NCBI GenBank assembly: GCA_963970005.1
Contig: CAXAMN010026761.1
Location: forward strand, 1 to 64,000
Reading direction: 5' to 3'
DNA from: Durusdinium trenchii
Lineage: Eukaryota; Sar; Dinophyceae; Suessiales; Symbiodiniaceae
Length of the DNA: 64,000 nt
The position numbers were made by a program, and so were the translations under genes. Every line of letters starts with the position of its first letter. Positions within the stretch are counted from its first letter, which is position 1. Under the pieces are notes generated by a model. That model saw nothing but the letters and a program-made list of their open reading frames with translations. It searched no databases and had not been told where the DNA came from. Shown here in pieces: positions 1 to 10,365 of this stretch.

Positions 1-150
1 AAAGGTTCAAAAACATCGTTTTTTACAGTGTTTCGTGGCCTTCGGCGTCCACAACAGGGTGCCCGTGGTGTCAGTTATGCGTGCCGCGCGGACAGGCTTA
101 ATCGACATTTCGTGGGTGTTGGGCACATGAGTTGCCTTACATATCCCTAA

Positions 151-410
151 CATAGGCCCAAGATAGCGAACATATCCCCAACATATGTCCAACATAGCCT
201 CCAAGATGGCTCAACATAGGGCCAACATAGGCCAACATGGGGCCAACATACGCCAACATAGGCCCAACATAGGCCCAACCTAGGCCAACATAGGCCTAAC
301 ATAGGCCGACCTAGGCCCAACATAGGCTCAACATGGGCCCAAGATGCGCCCAACACAGACCACATGGGCTCAACTTGGCCCAACCTAGGGCCAAGATGCG
401 CACCAGATAG
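151..410. repeat. degenerate tandem repeat, CCAACATAGG unit
   Basis: About 20 imperfect copies of a 10-14 bp unit (CCAACATAGGC and variants such as CCAACCTAGGC, CAACATGGGC) run head to tail. The minus strand stays open across it only because the unit has no stop (it reads as repeated MLGLCW), so it is not taken as a gene. It looks like a decayed minisatellite. Confidence 0.85.
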
Positions 411-426
411 CTTAACTTTGCTCAAT

Positions 427-662
427 AGGAGAGGGAAAGAGAGAGAGTGAGAGAGAGGGAGAGGGAAAGCGAAAGCGAGAGAGAGGGAGAGAGAGAGAGA
501 GGCAAAGACAGCGAAGACGGAGACAGAGAAGACCGAGAGAGACAGAGAAGACAGAGACAGAGACTGACAGAGAAAGAGACAGAGACAGAGACAGGGACAG
601 AGACAGGGGCAGAGACCGACAGCGAGAGAGAGAGAGAGAGGGAGAGGGAGAGGGAGAGAGGA
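427..662. repeat. GA-rich purine microsatellite
   Basis: Almost pure purine tract on the + strand, mixing GAGA, GACAGA and GGGAGA. It directly follows the tandem repeat at 151-410. The Glu/Arg-rich open frame through it is a composition artefact. Confidence 0.9.
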
Positions 663-796
663 TCCAGTGCGCGGACTCTAACCCAAATTGGCCGGCGCCC
701 GGCTGTCAGGCGTAAGCCTCATAAATAGATAGAGATAAACGATTATAGGTGTCTAATAGGTGTATAGTGTCTATAGCTGGAATAGCAAAACCCCAC

Positions 797-856
797 AAAA
801 AATGGCTGGTCGATGCTTCCTCATTCGACAGGGAGTCTGGCTGGCGGGCGGTCACA
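797..856 (-). CDS. putative internal exon
   Basis: A minus-strand segment starts after an AACAG acceptor and reads VTARQPDSLSNEEAS before a TT|GTGGGG donor. It enters with 1 base and leaves with 2. The composition is protein-like, but the + strand is also open here, so the call rests on strand agreement with neighbours. No family recognised. Confidence 0.5.
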
Positions 857-1271
857 CTGTTAACGCAAGTGACCAGGTGACCTCTCCAAGATTTGTGGGT
901 ACTTTCACCCGCGACCACGTGAATCGGGACCCAGCAAATGACAACCCTGATTTGTGCTATGTTCTGATCAAATGACAAGCTTCGGAATCCTCTAAGTTCT
1001 AGGCGATTCCACACTGTGGCAATTTAAACAAATTGGACCAATTGGAGGTGTCGCATAAAGAGGAGGGCATGCCCAACCAGAAAGCTTGGCTTCTCCAACA
1101 GGTCTGCGGACAAAGTGCCCAAGTCGGCTACAAGTTGCTCTTAGTCTTTCATGCAGTGGCTTTCAAGATTCAAAACAACAATAATAGTAGCCTGACCAAA
1201 GAAGTTGGAACTGCACAGCCAGTACCTCGGAAATACTAAATAAATAACTAAGGAAGGATACATGTGCACAC

Positions 1272-1368
1272 CCATCTCCCCAGTGAGCCTGGGCTTCCAT
1301 GATGGCAACCGCTTGTGCCAAGCGATTGGGCAACTTGACAAAGCTGAGATGATGGTGATCCATGACGA
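1272..1368 (-). CDS. putative internal exon
   Basis: Begins after CCCCAAG and reads HHHLSFVKLPNRLAQAV then IMEAQAHW, ending at a GATGG|GTGTGC donor. It enters with 2 bases and leaves with 2, and third positions are mostly G/C. No recognisable domain. Confidence 0.6.
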
Positions 1369-1566
1369 CTTGGGGTGGCGTCGGGTCCGAACGGTGCCAC
1401 CAGGTGATCGTTCTCACACACCTTTGGGTTCGAAAACCCCAAAAATGCAGTGCCACAAGTACTACTTTGAAGCGCGCCCGAGTTGAAAGAACGAAACGTT
1501 TCCCGATGGAGTGAGACAGTGAGACGACTTTCCCAAGAAAATGAGAGTCACCCTCAGTCACAGAGG

Positions 1567-1640
1567 GGTGCGATCCATGGAGGTTAGGGGTGCCTGATGC
1601 ACTCACTTGGGGACTAAACACCACCCCTTTGTGACTCCTG
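1567..1640. repeat. dispersed repeat family I, copy 1
   Basis: The stretch GGGGTGC...GGTTAGGGGTG...CACTCAC TTGGGGACTAAACACCACCC recurs at 8137-8207 with the same order of blocks. Its right part overlaps the predicted donor end of the exon at 1625-1791, as seen with other families that sit at splice sites. Confidence 0.6.
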
Positions 1641-1791
1641 GCCATCAAGACTTTGCTGCAGCTGTTGCTGTGTGCTGTACTTCTGACGTCTATGCTCATG
1701 GGGATTTTATTCGCCCCGGCTTCAAGCAGGAAATGCTGCGAGGCAGCGATCATAATAAATAAGTCACTCCTGCTGGGAAGCTGTCTTGTCA
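1625..1791 (-). CDS. putative internal exon
   Basis: Starts after TTACACAG, entering with 2 bases, and reads TRQLPSRSDLFIMIAAS then AGANKIPMSIDVRSTAH, 55 residues to an AAAGGG|GTGGTG donor. It is part of a longer minus-strand open frame whose remainder runs through repeat family I and looks intronic. No family recognised. Confidence 0.6.
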
Positions 1792-2243
1792 CTGTGTAAT
1801 GCAAGGGCTGCAGGATAGCGCAGCAAAGCCTTGCTGCGGAGAAGGGAGCCCAAAACCAGTTCATTCAACCATTGCTGTTCATCTCCAGATTACTGTACCC
1901 ACCCACATGGGTACTGCGTGATGGACTGCACCCACGTCTGGTCAAACTGCGGAAAACCCATCAGCTTCTCACAGCGTCGCCGAACGGACCAACGGTGCCA
2001 TGACTCCAAAGGTCCAGTGGAAAGCTGATTCAAGCAAAAGCATGGTACCCATTTTGTTCAAATAAACTCCCAACCTCTTTCAATCCAATGTATTGCAAAA
2101 AAATAACTGCAACCACTATCAACAAGGGGCATAATGATCCAACCCGTTGATTCTGGGCATTTTCCCTTTTCAACCTTCGATTCGGGTTTTACGCGAGAAT
2201 TCCCTGGCGCCCACCTGTGCGTATACTTCCTGCCTTGCACCCA

Positions 2244-2284
2244 GGCGCCACCGAGGCTTCTTGAGGCCTCGGTGCCCCGGCGCG
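2244..2284. repeat. perfect short hairpin
   Basis: CACCGAGGC and GCCTCGGTG form a perfect 9-bp stem around an 8-base loop, extended by GGCGC/GCGCC at the outer ends with some mismatch. It lies in a non-coding stretch. It may be an element remnant. Confidence 0.5.
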
Positions 2285-2785
2285 TGGCTTTCGCAAAAAG
2301 ACGACCCGGTCGCATGTCTTCATGGCTTGTTAGTGTCCCTTTTTTTGACATGGCTTGTTAGTGTCCTTTTGTTAGTGGCTTGTTGTGTTGTTTCATGGCA
2401 TTTCTATATATATATATAGCTTGTTGATGCTTGTTGGGCACACTTGAAGTTGTTGTCAAAGGTGGTCTGATGTGCTTTAAGTCCTTCTCGACATGTTCTT
2501 TAACAACAACACTCACTATGCGGCCATGCGGTATCCATCCTGTTGATTTCTCTTTCCCCTTTCCCACACTCCCCTCCACGGGACAAGGGCCTTGTCAGGT
2601 ACCTGTCATAGTACAGTGGTTCCGGCCCCTGTCGGACAAGGAGACGGTGGATAGAGGCTCAGGCAGCTCAGGCATTCTTTGCAGTGTTCACCTAAAATGC
2701 TCAACATGGCAGATTTGGCTGACCTTGCAAGCATGGCAGATTTCGGGAGTTCCAGCTACCAATGGATACACCACTTTCTTCCAAC

Positions 2786-2836
2786 CGAGTCTACGGCTGG
2801 ATGCTCCTCTTCTGAGGTCTCTCCAGTCAGATCCAG
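2786..2836 (-). CDS. putative micro-exon
   Basis: Seventeen codons between GGGCACAG and TCG|GTTGGA, reading LDLTGETSEEEHPAVDS. It is in phase 0 at both ends and strongly acidic. The short length makes the call tentative. Confidence 0.5.
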
Positions 2837-3378
2837 CTGTGCCCATAGATTGGATGTCGCACAACAAAAAGCAGTGGGAAGCGGACGAGGACAGGAGCAA
2901 GTAGGGATTCTTACATTTATCATCTACATTGAATCTACATGAAAGAAACCCGGCAATTGAATGACACAGTCGTCTGTCAAGGGCAGGAGACTTCAGAAAA
3001 AAAACAGTGGCCCAGCAAGTACATATGATGCCTGATCCAACACCATCCTCAGCAAAAAATACATTGATGTCACTGATGTCTCAAGCCCACCCCAAACACA
3101 AACACTTTGCCAGGAGGTATGTAGATCCCCAGGTAATGCACATCTTAATGTTCAATACCTTCACGTCACCCCCAACCCCCTGCCCTTCCCGAAGGCCTTC
3201 CCCGCCACTACATGGCTTGGGTCACCTGGCAGCCAAAAGCAACTGTGCGTGTCAAACGATGTCAAACGCAGCTTGAAAAAGCATGGATCACATACATTGG
3301 AAAGCTCCATGTAGGTGAGTCAAGCAGATTTGCACTAGGTGGCATAGAAGTCGAAGAACTCCCAGCAAGAGTTTGCAC

Positions 3379-3449
3379 CAGGGAACCTCGAGGAGGCATC
3401 GTCACAGTCAGCTTGCGCATGCCGCCAGCGCATTGAAGGCATCTACTCA
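3379..3449 (-). CDS. putative internal exon
   Basis: Lies between CTCCTGCAG and CCCTG|GTGCAA, entering with 2 bases and reading SRCLQCAGGMRKL. A second minus frame (reading DDASSRFPGANSCWEFF) and a + strand frame also look coding, so the frame is uncertain. Confidence 0.4.
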
Positions 3450-4139
3450 CTGCAGGAGGTCAAACTGGTATCGCAAAAACAATGAACAACATAATCTGGA
3501 AGATCTTTCATGGGTCGGTATAGTTACCAGGATGTTGGGTATGGGTGTTTGTATGGTGACTGCCACGATGAACCATACGCATTTGACTACGAGTCTTTTG
3601 AACTTTGAACGTGGATACACGTGATCTGCACAAATGAAAAAACACATTAATCATCATCTGACTCCAACTGTTTGGTTTGCACCTTTTCTTCTCCAACTGT
3701 TCGGTTTGATCTGCAGCGTGCTGCACACAGTGGTGACCATTTGGTGAGCAAGAACCGCAGAAAAGGCCTTTGGCATATGAACCGTGTGCGATCTTTGCAC
3801 GAAGTCATTACCATATCCTAGCGATCCACATACCTTCTGAAAAGGGATGTGGATCACTGGATCCCTATCAATTCATGCCGCTTCGTTCAAGCCCAGCCCA
3901 CACACTGGGCTCACGTGGCGATGCCATTTGGAGCATTGGGGGAGGCGGTCAAGCTACCGTGGTGAAAGAAGTGTGAAAGAAGTGTGAAAGAAGTACAAAC
4001 ACACATCAAGGCAGTCAAGCCAGCTCTGAAAGCATGCAGTATTTAGTTTTTCATTTGGTATCATAGGACATCATATCTCGTGTCACAAACTGTTGCAAGG
4101 TCCATGACTTCTTCTTTCAACTCTAGTCCCTTGCCTTAC

Positions 4140-4214
4140 CTCGTTGGTCCAAACTGCCACACTTCTTCCAAACGTTGCCCGGTCCGTCGACGCCTTTTCA
4201 GTCGTTGCTTGTCA
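4140..4214 (-). CDS. exon of a charged protein (chain 5.96-4.14 kb)
   Basis: Enters with 1 base after CCCCGCAG, reads DKQRLKRRRRTGQRLEE and leaves with 2 bases at ACGAG|GTAAGG, a textbook donor. Its phase matches the exon at 4911-4990. It is rich in Arg/Lys. Confidence 0.75.
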
Positions 4215-4910
4215 CTGCGGGGTTTTGAAAATTGGGACGCTCGGAGCGTGGTCGACGAGCCTCGGAGCGGAACGACCAGCGGTTTGACAAACCAGATCGG
4301 CCAGAGCGGAGCCGACCACGTGTTTCGATGACGCCAATGATCTGATGGTCTTGAACTATGATAAATTCTTGAAATTGGAGCAAAGGGAAAAGAGAAACAA
4401 CTTGCAAGCAATTCAAAAAGCAGTCGAACCAAATATGGGTTGTCTTGATTAAACATAGACATTATAGTATAAGATTTTTGAAATATACTAATACCATATG
4501 TATATATATATATATATTTGTCTGCGAAAGCTACACCCACCCTGTAACCAAAAAACAGTGCTACAATAATTGAACTGCATGGAGTTGAACTGTCTTTTGT
4601 TTGGGCTGGTCTTTCCGTGTGCAGGCCATCAGTGCATCAGCAATGGTCTCTGCACCAGCTGAGGTTCCTCTTCAGTGGGGTGCGACAGGATCCGGTCCTC
4701 GCAACTCCGAATAGAGCCCCAGGCACTTCAGATAGGCGGCATGTACCAACCAGAATCTGGAAATGACATGGACCCGCCCCTGAAAACATGGAGATAGTAT
4801 TCTTGGTCCATACCATATGCTTGGAGCTCTGCCAAACTCGGCCTCGCTTGTCTTAAGCGATTGCAGCGGCTCTTGCCGCGGCTCGTTCTTCTTCGCATCG
4901 TGACGCTCAC

Positions 4911-4990
4911 TTGGTCACAATCTGATCTCGAGGCCGTCTGAACATCTTCAGCCTGGCTTCTTTCTCCGCCTGCCGTTCCTTCCGCATCTC
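4911..4990 (-). CDS. exon of a charged protein (chain 5.96-4.14 kb)
   Basis: After TTCCTAG it reads EMRKERQAEKEARLK then MFRRPRDQIVT, and leaves with 2 bases at AA|GTGAGC. It is in phase 0 at the start, matching the exon at 5859-5963. It is strongly helical and charged, typical of a coiled coil or a structural/flagellar protein, but no family is recognised. Confidence 0.8.
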
Positions 4991-5632
4991 CTAGGAACCG
5001 TGCGGGGCAAGAAATCAATGAGTTTAAGACTGAATAGCAGAATATGGTTGTGTATACGTATCGTAGCGCCAAACCATGCTCGACGTCACACCCCTACCGG
5101 CTTTTGCTTGGCAATGCTTTCGAAGAATACGTGAACAAACAACTGGGCAAAAACAACGTGCAGCAGCTCTAGGCAAGGGGAGGCGGTTGCAAGTGGTCAT
5201 GCCTATGCTGTAAGCCAGTGCCGACACAGAATCTACCCAGGGGCTCCTCAGATATCTTGTTATCCAGCTTTCAACATATTGAACAACTTGAAGACACTAA
5301 TAATACTATAATATACTAGATGTTGAGACTTGAAGAGGATTTTACCCCAGTCAGTCTGACATCTGATATATTCTTATATATATATACACGTCTGATGCGC
5401 AGCTTCAGTGTTTTCAACATTGTAAGGTGTGAAACGGACTGACACACTATTTTGGAAATGTGAACTCCCTCAAAGAATCATTCAAACACATGATGACACA
5501 TGTGTATAAGAGGCTGGCCAATCAAAAAAATGGTGGCATGAGGAAACACAAGTCACTTCAGGGCTCAATCCACTTCCCTTCTTCACCCAATAGCGAACTG
5601 CAAGGTTTCAAACATATCACATGTCATTATGC

Positions 5633-5698
5633 AATGTAGACTCTTGAGGACCATAACCCCCCCGGGGGGGGGTTATGGTCCTCAGTCGAGTCTACATT
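5633..5698. repeat. near-perfect 31-bp-arm hairpin
   Basis: The left arm AATGTAGACTCTTGAGGACC continues into ATAAC and a C run. The right arm is its reverse complement (G run, GTTATGGTCCTCAG, then GAGTCTACATT) with one small mismatch and almost no loop. It lies in an intron. The outer block AATGTAGACTC recurs at 31892 and near 7546, 28845 and 41370, defining family F. Confidence 0.9.
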
Positions 5699-5858
5699 AA
5701 TTATGGAACAAAAACATACAATAAAGACCCCAACGCCGTTCCATGGAGTCTTCGGTGTCGATCTTCCCAAACCTTCGCCCGAGCCAAGCTGTCCGTTTTT
5801 GCACCGACACCCGCGCAGCTCCGCTGCACCTCCGTTCCCTCGGCGGCTCCGTTCCTAC

Positions 5859-5963
5859 CCCGGTGAGACGCGCTGCGCGCACCGCGAGTCGGTTGGAGTC
5901 CTCCAACTTGGTATCTTCAATCTCTTTGGCGTTCTTGGTGTAGGAGTACTGGCCGGCCTCCTC
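5859..5963 (-). CDS. exon of a charged protein (chain 5.96-4.14 kb)
   Basis: Thirty-five codons between ATCTACAG and GGG|GTAGGA, in phase 0 at both ends. It reads EEAGQYSYTKNAKEIED then TKLEDSNRLAVRAARLTG. G/C-ending codons dominate. The frame stays open further downstream, but the donor and the phase match to 4990 favour this end. Confidence 0.8.
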
Positions 5964-6186
5964 CTGTAGATATTTTTTGGTGTGAGATTTCTCCTGAAGG
6001 AGATATGATTTGTCTTGATCGATGCATCAGGAACCAGTGACAAAAAGAAACAAACACATACTCTCCGGTTCGAAGTTCGAAGGGGATTGTATAACCCGTG
6101 CACCAATATATCCCAAACACCCCATGTATGCCATATATATATATGCCGATCAGTTGGGATGGTTTTGGGGCTCAATGTGACTCAAT

Positions 6187-6230
6187 GAGGCGGCATATAT
6201 GGCAGTCCCATTCGTCGTGTCTGGGTGGAC
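6187..6230. repeat. family E element, partial
   Basis: ATATATGGCAGTCCCATTCG TCGTGTCTGGG matches one end of the full family E palindrome at 28358-28493. The other arm is missing or decayed. Confidence 0.6.
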
Positions 6231-6683
6231 CAGCGACACATCCATGACCCGATCCCAAGAACCATCACGCCGCTTTTCGCGTTCGGCGTTCGGGTGGTTT
6301 CCTGAAACCATTCTGCCCATCAGTCATAGGCCAATGAGCATGGGCGGACGCCTCCGAAATGAAACCTCGAGAGAATGAGCTCCAAGAAGTTCCTCAAATT
6401 TGACTTGTCAAAGAACACATTTAGCCAAACAATATGAAGTCATTTGGAGCGAGCGTGTCGGACCTTTTTTCCAGAGCCTGAACCGACCCTGAAGGGTCCA
6501 AAACGGACCGTCCAAAGAACTTCCATCGTCCTCAGGTCATGTGAACTATAAAGGTTCTAACACATAAAAAACAAGCAAGAGGTAGCAGGTATGATTCATG
6601 ATCGTCCATCTTCCACCTACCTTCTTTAAAAATCGCCAGACTCCAGTTCCACTCCAGTTCCACTCCAGCACCCCATCAAACAC

Positions 6684-6740
6684 CTGGGCCCCTTGGACCC
6701 CTCCCGTTATCGCGCGCGCGCGGCAAATCGCCTTCTGCTT
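6684..6740 (-). CDS. putative short exon
   Basis: Enters with 2 bases after CTTGAAG, reads AEGDLPRARDNGRGPRGP and leaves with 1 base at CCAG|GTGTTT. It is very G/C-rich at third positions. A second minus frame is open over a longer stretch, so the frame is not certain. Confidence 0.5.
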
Positions 6741-6969
6741 CTTCAAGTCAGTCCGATCGCACAGATACCTCGGCACACGGAGACCGACCGACCCCCGGAG
6801 ATTGAGAGGAGCCCGTTGAAACACGGCTCCACTCCTGGACTCCACATCCCTGAAACACAGGTTCGGTTTTGGGGATGGGAAGGGTGGATTTGGAGGGTTC
6901 CCACCTTCGTTTCAGATGTACAGGAGCCCAGATGGAAAAAACCAGTGGCAAGGAATTCTCTGAGATGAG

Positions 6970-7820
6970 CTGAACAAAAGACACATTGTCGTTCAAATGA
7001 TCCAACAACTTGAAGACTGTGTTGAAGTAGTATTGAGTTACATCAGTTATAGTTATATCCACATAATATTGAGTTATTTTGCTATTAGCAGTTCTTAGGA
7101 GTTGCATGTTCAACATGAAAGTGTCCTAACCAAAAAATCAACCCTACAACCCGGGGGTGGGGACGGGCTGCAAGCTGCGCTGGTGTGAACATGATGCTGA
7201 GTTCAAACATGGGAACACCGCAGATTTGAAGGTAAGAACCTATCATATATACCTAGTCATACATATATATATATAGAGGTCTTCAAAAATAGAGGTCTTC
7301 ACATGTAGATGTCATATATATATATATATTTTTAAAAACCCTAGATAAAGATGTCTTCAAATTGATGTCCGTAAAAAGTCCAAGACATTTTGGAGATTCA
7401 CTTTTCCATGTGACATGGGTTCTTGGGTGACCGATGGGAGGTTTCTGGGCGCACAGTCCTTCCCACTAAAGGTGAGGTAAAACTGGAGACGATTGAGTGA
7501 ACCAAAATACACACGGATTGCCATAGTTCATACCGGGAATTGATATAGACTCTTGATCAATAGACACCATCCATATGAAATCATATGAAGAGGTCTACAA
7601 TCCACATGACATGGGTGGGTTTTGTTAGTACATTATACATGTTACATGTTGGTAAAGGATCCAGGTGACACAACGTGAATGCCCAACGGGCGCCAAGTGG
7701 TTCGGATTCACCTTGTGCACCCTGTGTTGAATTTCGAACATGGAACCTGAACAACAAGTACCTTTGGAAGGTCCTTTTACTCTACTTTGCTTTAATCCTA
7801 TAGAGGTCCTTCAATACATA
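6970..7820. other. no gene seen
   Basis: AT-rich intronic or intergenic sequence with TA microsatellites (7260-7275, 7315-7330) and a partial family F repeat near 7546-7604. I see no coding-like segment on either strand. Confidence 0.6.
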
Positions 7821-7822
7821 AT

Positions 7823-7912
7823 CCCTAGGGCTCCAACTAGCTCCTGAGAAGGTGGTTGGGGTGGGTTTGGGGGGTCTAACCACCTTCTGAGGATATGGTT
7901 GGAGCCCTAGGG
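7823..7912. mobile_element. family A palindromic element, copy 1
   Basis: About 89 bp running from CCCTAGGGCTCCAAC to GTTGGAGCCCTAGGG. The inner parts also pair (GAGAAGGTGGTT with AACCACCTTCTGAG) around GGGTGGGTTTGGGGGG. AAT flanks both ends, as a 3-bp target duplication would. It has no coding capacity and resembles a MITE or introner. Confidence 0.9.
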
Positions 7913-8012
7913 AATATCATCAGGTCCAAATCAAATAGAGATCCTCCTTCAAACATAGAGGACCTGGTTTGGAACGGTTCCATGACGTTCCACGTGGGTC
8001 TCTTCCACCTAC

Positions 8013-8101
8013 AACGGTCGCCGGCGCGGTGCCGCCGCGGCACCGCTTCGTGGCATCGTCCATGCTGGTTCGGGAGCCACCCTGGGAGCCATTCGTGCAG
8101 G
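8013..8101 (-). CDS. putative internal exon
   Basis: Twenty-nine codons after CATACCAAG (enters with 2 bases), reading CTNGSQGGSRTSMDDAT then KRCRGGTAPATV, and ending in phase 0 at GTT|GTAGGT. Third positions are almost all G/C. Function unknown. Confidence 0.65.
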
Positions 8102-8136
8102 CTTGGTATGCCGCAAGGTATATATACCAGCAGTCA

Positions 8137-8207
8137 CAAAGGGGTGCCTATTGGAGGATAGGGGTGTCCATGATCCACTCACTTAGGGACTAAACACCAC
8201 CCACTTA
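8137..8207. repeat. dispersed repeat family I, copy 2
   Basis: GGGGTGCC...GGATAGGGGTG then CACTCAC TTAGGGACTAAACACCACCC, matching the copy at 1567-1640 block by block. Confidence 0.6.
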
Positions 8208-8237
8208 GAGGTTTCAGAATGCTTTAGAGGTGAGGTC

Positions 8238-8317
8238 GATGGCACTGTCAGGCGCCCCAAGATGACTCTGACTGTTAGATGGGGTCGGAAACCACCAAAC
8301 TTGGGGATTTTGCCATC
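8238..8317. mobile_element. family G element, copy 1
   Basis: GATGGCACTG...GGCGCCCCAAGATG...AACCACCAAACTTGGGG ATTTTGCCATC. The ends GATGGCA and TGCCATC are inverted. Related copies are at 14136, 24641 and 48759. Confidence 0.75.
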
Positions 8318-8934
8318 TCAATTCCACCTATATATTAGTTAACATCAGTTGGTTGGTGCAAAAGGTCGTGATGTTGAATATTTATTCATAGACCCTCCAC
8401 CAATTCTAAGAGGGTGTCAGCTATCAAAAGCACAGACCTTTCTCTAAAATAGTGATAATCATTTACCGACCATTACAGGCATTAATAGGACAAACCCAAC
8501 ATATATAAGTGGTAACTGGGATCCACTGAGTATCTTGGCCTGTTCACTGAGTACCTTGGCCTGATACTTGGTGTCTGTCCAAGCGCTTCAATTCAACTGG
8601 GTGTCGGGAAGTACTGGTAAATATCAACTAAACAAACAAATTGAGAACAAGGTAAAGGCACAACTTTCATGAAACTGAACCTGGAGCATCTTGTCTGGGT
8701 CTGGCTGGACTGCTCTAGTCTACACGATTTTAGGATCTCGGACTCTCATTGGATGGTCCACCCTGAACTCGACCTGAACCCTCCCCCTCCGCCTGAACGC
8801 TCACACTGACTTCTTCACAAATGGGCTTCACCTGCGAAGAGACGTCTCAAGTCTTTGCTGCCCAGGCAGCCGGGCAAAGCATATTAGATATTCCATCATG
8901 GGCTAGGCCAGGTGTGGTGATTTATATTATATAC

Positions 8935-9041
8935 GGTGCTTTCTGACTCGTGTTTGTCTGACTCGCGCGTCTGCTTTTTGACTCGGTCTTCGCTCGGTGA
9001 TTTCCCAAGGATAATGAACCTCGTCCGCAAAAAGAACAGGC
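8935..9041 (-). CDS. putative internal exon
   Basis: After GCTACATTAG (enters with 2 bases) it reads LFFLRTRFIILGKSP then SEDRVKKQTRESDKHES, and ends in phase 0 at ACC|GTATAT. A short hydrophobic start is followed by a charged tail. No family recognised. Confidence 0.65.
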
Positions 9042-9135
9042 CTAATGTAGCGAGTCCAATCCAGAAAAAGCATCTCCCACTATCTCCCACGTAGGCCGTC
9101 GGATGCTGGTGCAGTAGGGGTCGGACCCGAATATA

Positions 9136-9240
9136 CCCTAGGGATCCACTGCCACCTTCTCACCAGGTATTTGGGCCCTCCAAACCAACATAAATAGTCT
9201 CCAATCACCTTCTCAGAAGGTATGTTGTTCACAGGGGCTA
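9136..9240. mobile_element. family B element, decayed copy
   Basis: CCCTAGGGATCCACTGCCACC TTCTCACCAGGT on one side and CACCTTCTCAGAAGGT on the other match family B (compare 9425-9530 and 22165-22261). It sits just beyond the donor of the exon at 9254-9406. Confidence 0.6.
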
Positions 9241-9253
9241 AAGAGCTCCAGAC

Positions 9254-9406
9254 CTTCAAATCCGGTTTTGAGGGGTCCGTGGTCGGCCTGTGAACGGAAC
9301 GGAGCGTAGCTATGGGCGATGGGATTTCCATGTTCGTCTCCCGAGAGTCGATCTGAGTTCCTCCCGCCATGGGCTGGAGGACCTCCCATTCGGCACATGC
9401 CAAACG
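9254..9406 (-). CDS. internal exon (phase-linked to 9914-9991)
   Basis: Fifty-one codons, phase 0 to phase 0, between AAACGAG and TTGAAG|GTCTGG. It reads RLACAEWEVLQPMAG then TQIDSRETNMEIPSPIATL. It is flanked on both sides by family B elements (9425-9530 ends 18 bp before the acceptor). An alternative minus frame (SDRLSGDEHGNPIAHSY) is also open, but its phase does not fit 9914-9991. Confidence 0.65.
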
Positions 9407-9424
9407 CTCGTTTCTAAGTCTATT

Positions 9425-9530
9425 CCTAGGGATCCAAGTACCTTCTCAGAAGGTGATTGGAGACACTGTTATGTAGGTGCCAGGAGGGTCCAGTCGTACC
9501 TTGCGAGAAGGTGACCGTGGATTCCTAGGG
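9425..9530. mobile_element. family B element, intact
   Basis: The left end CCTAGGGATCCAAGTACCTT CTCAGAAGGT pairs with the right end ACCTTGCGAGAAGGTGACC ..GGATTCCTAGGG. The core is GTAGGTGCCAGGAGGGTCC. It lies in the intron immediately upstream of the acceptor of exon 9254-9406. Confidence 0.8.
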
Positions 9531-9913
9531 TACGTTAAGTGACGACGGACCTTGGGCCAAAGGTTTTGTGCAAACCGATCCCTCAGGATTTCAAGGGTGA
9601 CGCTCCTTGCCCCCCCCACTTGGACCTCCCAGAATTTGGTCACCCCTTCTGCAAACAACATCAACTCACAACCCACGAGGAGTCAAGACTCGTGAGTCTC
9701 GAGTGAAAGACCCACAACTATACTCTTTGGGGCTTCACATGTGTGGGACTAGCTACAAAGACACCACCTCGGAACAAAAACAAACTATAATAGTTAATTA
9801 CAGTAATATGTACAAACTGACAAAAAAACTAATAATGTCATTATACCTTGCGGTCGTTGCTTCAACCTCCTTCCCACTTCCCACCCCTTCCCACGGTGTC
9901 TCTCGCCCCCCAC

Positions 9914-9991
9914 CTTATCGTAGTTATTCGTCAGCTTCGACCCCAAGCGATCGGAGGTGCCTGGATCGACCCGTCGTCCATCCGGACGGAC
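9914..9991 (-). CDS. internal exon
   Basis: Twenty-six codons, phase 0 to phase 0. A strong acceptor (CTTCCCCCCACAG) precedes VRPDGRRVDPGTSD and RLGSKLTNNYDK, with the donor AAG|GTGGGG. This is one of the cleanest exon signatures in the window. Function unknown. Confidence 0.8.
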
Positions 9992-10306
9992 CTGTGGGGG
10001 GAAGCCGCACCAAAACCACACACACAACCAGCACCAGCCAGGTGGGGTGGGGCCCTGTTTTGGGCACCTGGCCACATATGGTCCGGGCCAGGTTTGGGAG
10101 AGTACCCGGTGTTAGGGCAGAACGGCCCTTTTGGGAGCCAATCAATTGCAGGTCGGGGTATCTATCTCCGCCAAGGGCCCCCTGTTTGGGTCTTTTTCAT
10201 AGCCCCAACAAACATGTAGTATGAGGATGTATAAGAGGTAATTATGGTCGATTCGGGGTGTCCAACACGGTCTTGTGGTCCCGTAGGGTGGTGTCGAGAC
10301 CCTCAC

Positions 10307-10365
10307 CCGATCGGCCGCCGCCGGTAGCCCTCGACACGAAGCTAAACAATGGAGAGTCCAGTGGA
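10307..10365 (-). CDS. internal exon (phase-linked to 10538-10727)
   Basis: Enters with 1 base after CTTAAAACAG, reads PLDSPLFSFVSRATGGGRS and leaves with 1 base at CGG|GTGAGG. Its phase completes the codon left by the exon at 10538-10727. Confidence 0.75.

Larger units (their letters stand above)
4140..5963 (-). other. gene model fragment: three phase-linked exons
   Basis: Exons 5859-5963, 4911-4990 and 4140-4214 join with no frame break (phase 0, then 2+1) into an uninterrupted, highly charged segment of about 86 residues. The introns are 868 and 696 bp. The long introns contain the hairpin at 5633-5698. The 5' and 3' ends of the gene are not identified. Confidence 0.7.

Noticed and set aside
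151-425. Cys/Trp/Leu-rich repeat protein
   Set aside because: The frame is open only because of the tandem DNA repeat.
1163-1864. Longest minus-strand open frame (233 codons) as a single gene
   Set aside because: Only two parts look coding. The middle runs through repeat family I and A/T-ending sequence, and good splice sites divide it.
4850-4911. Continuation of the 4911-4990 exon into CEEERAAARAAAIA
   Set aside because: A TGA and a consensus GTGAGC donor precede it, and the phase match to 4214 supports splicing at 4911.
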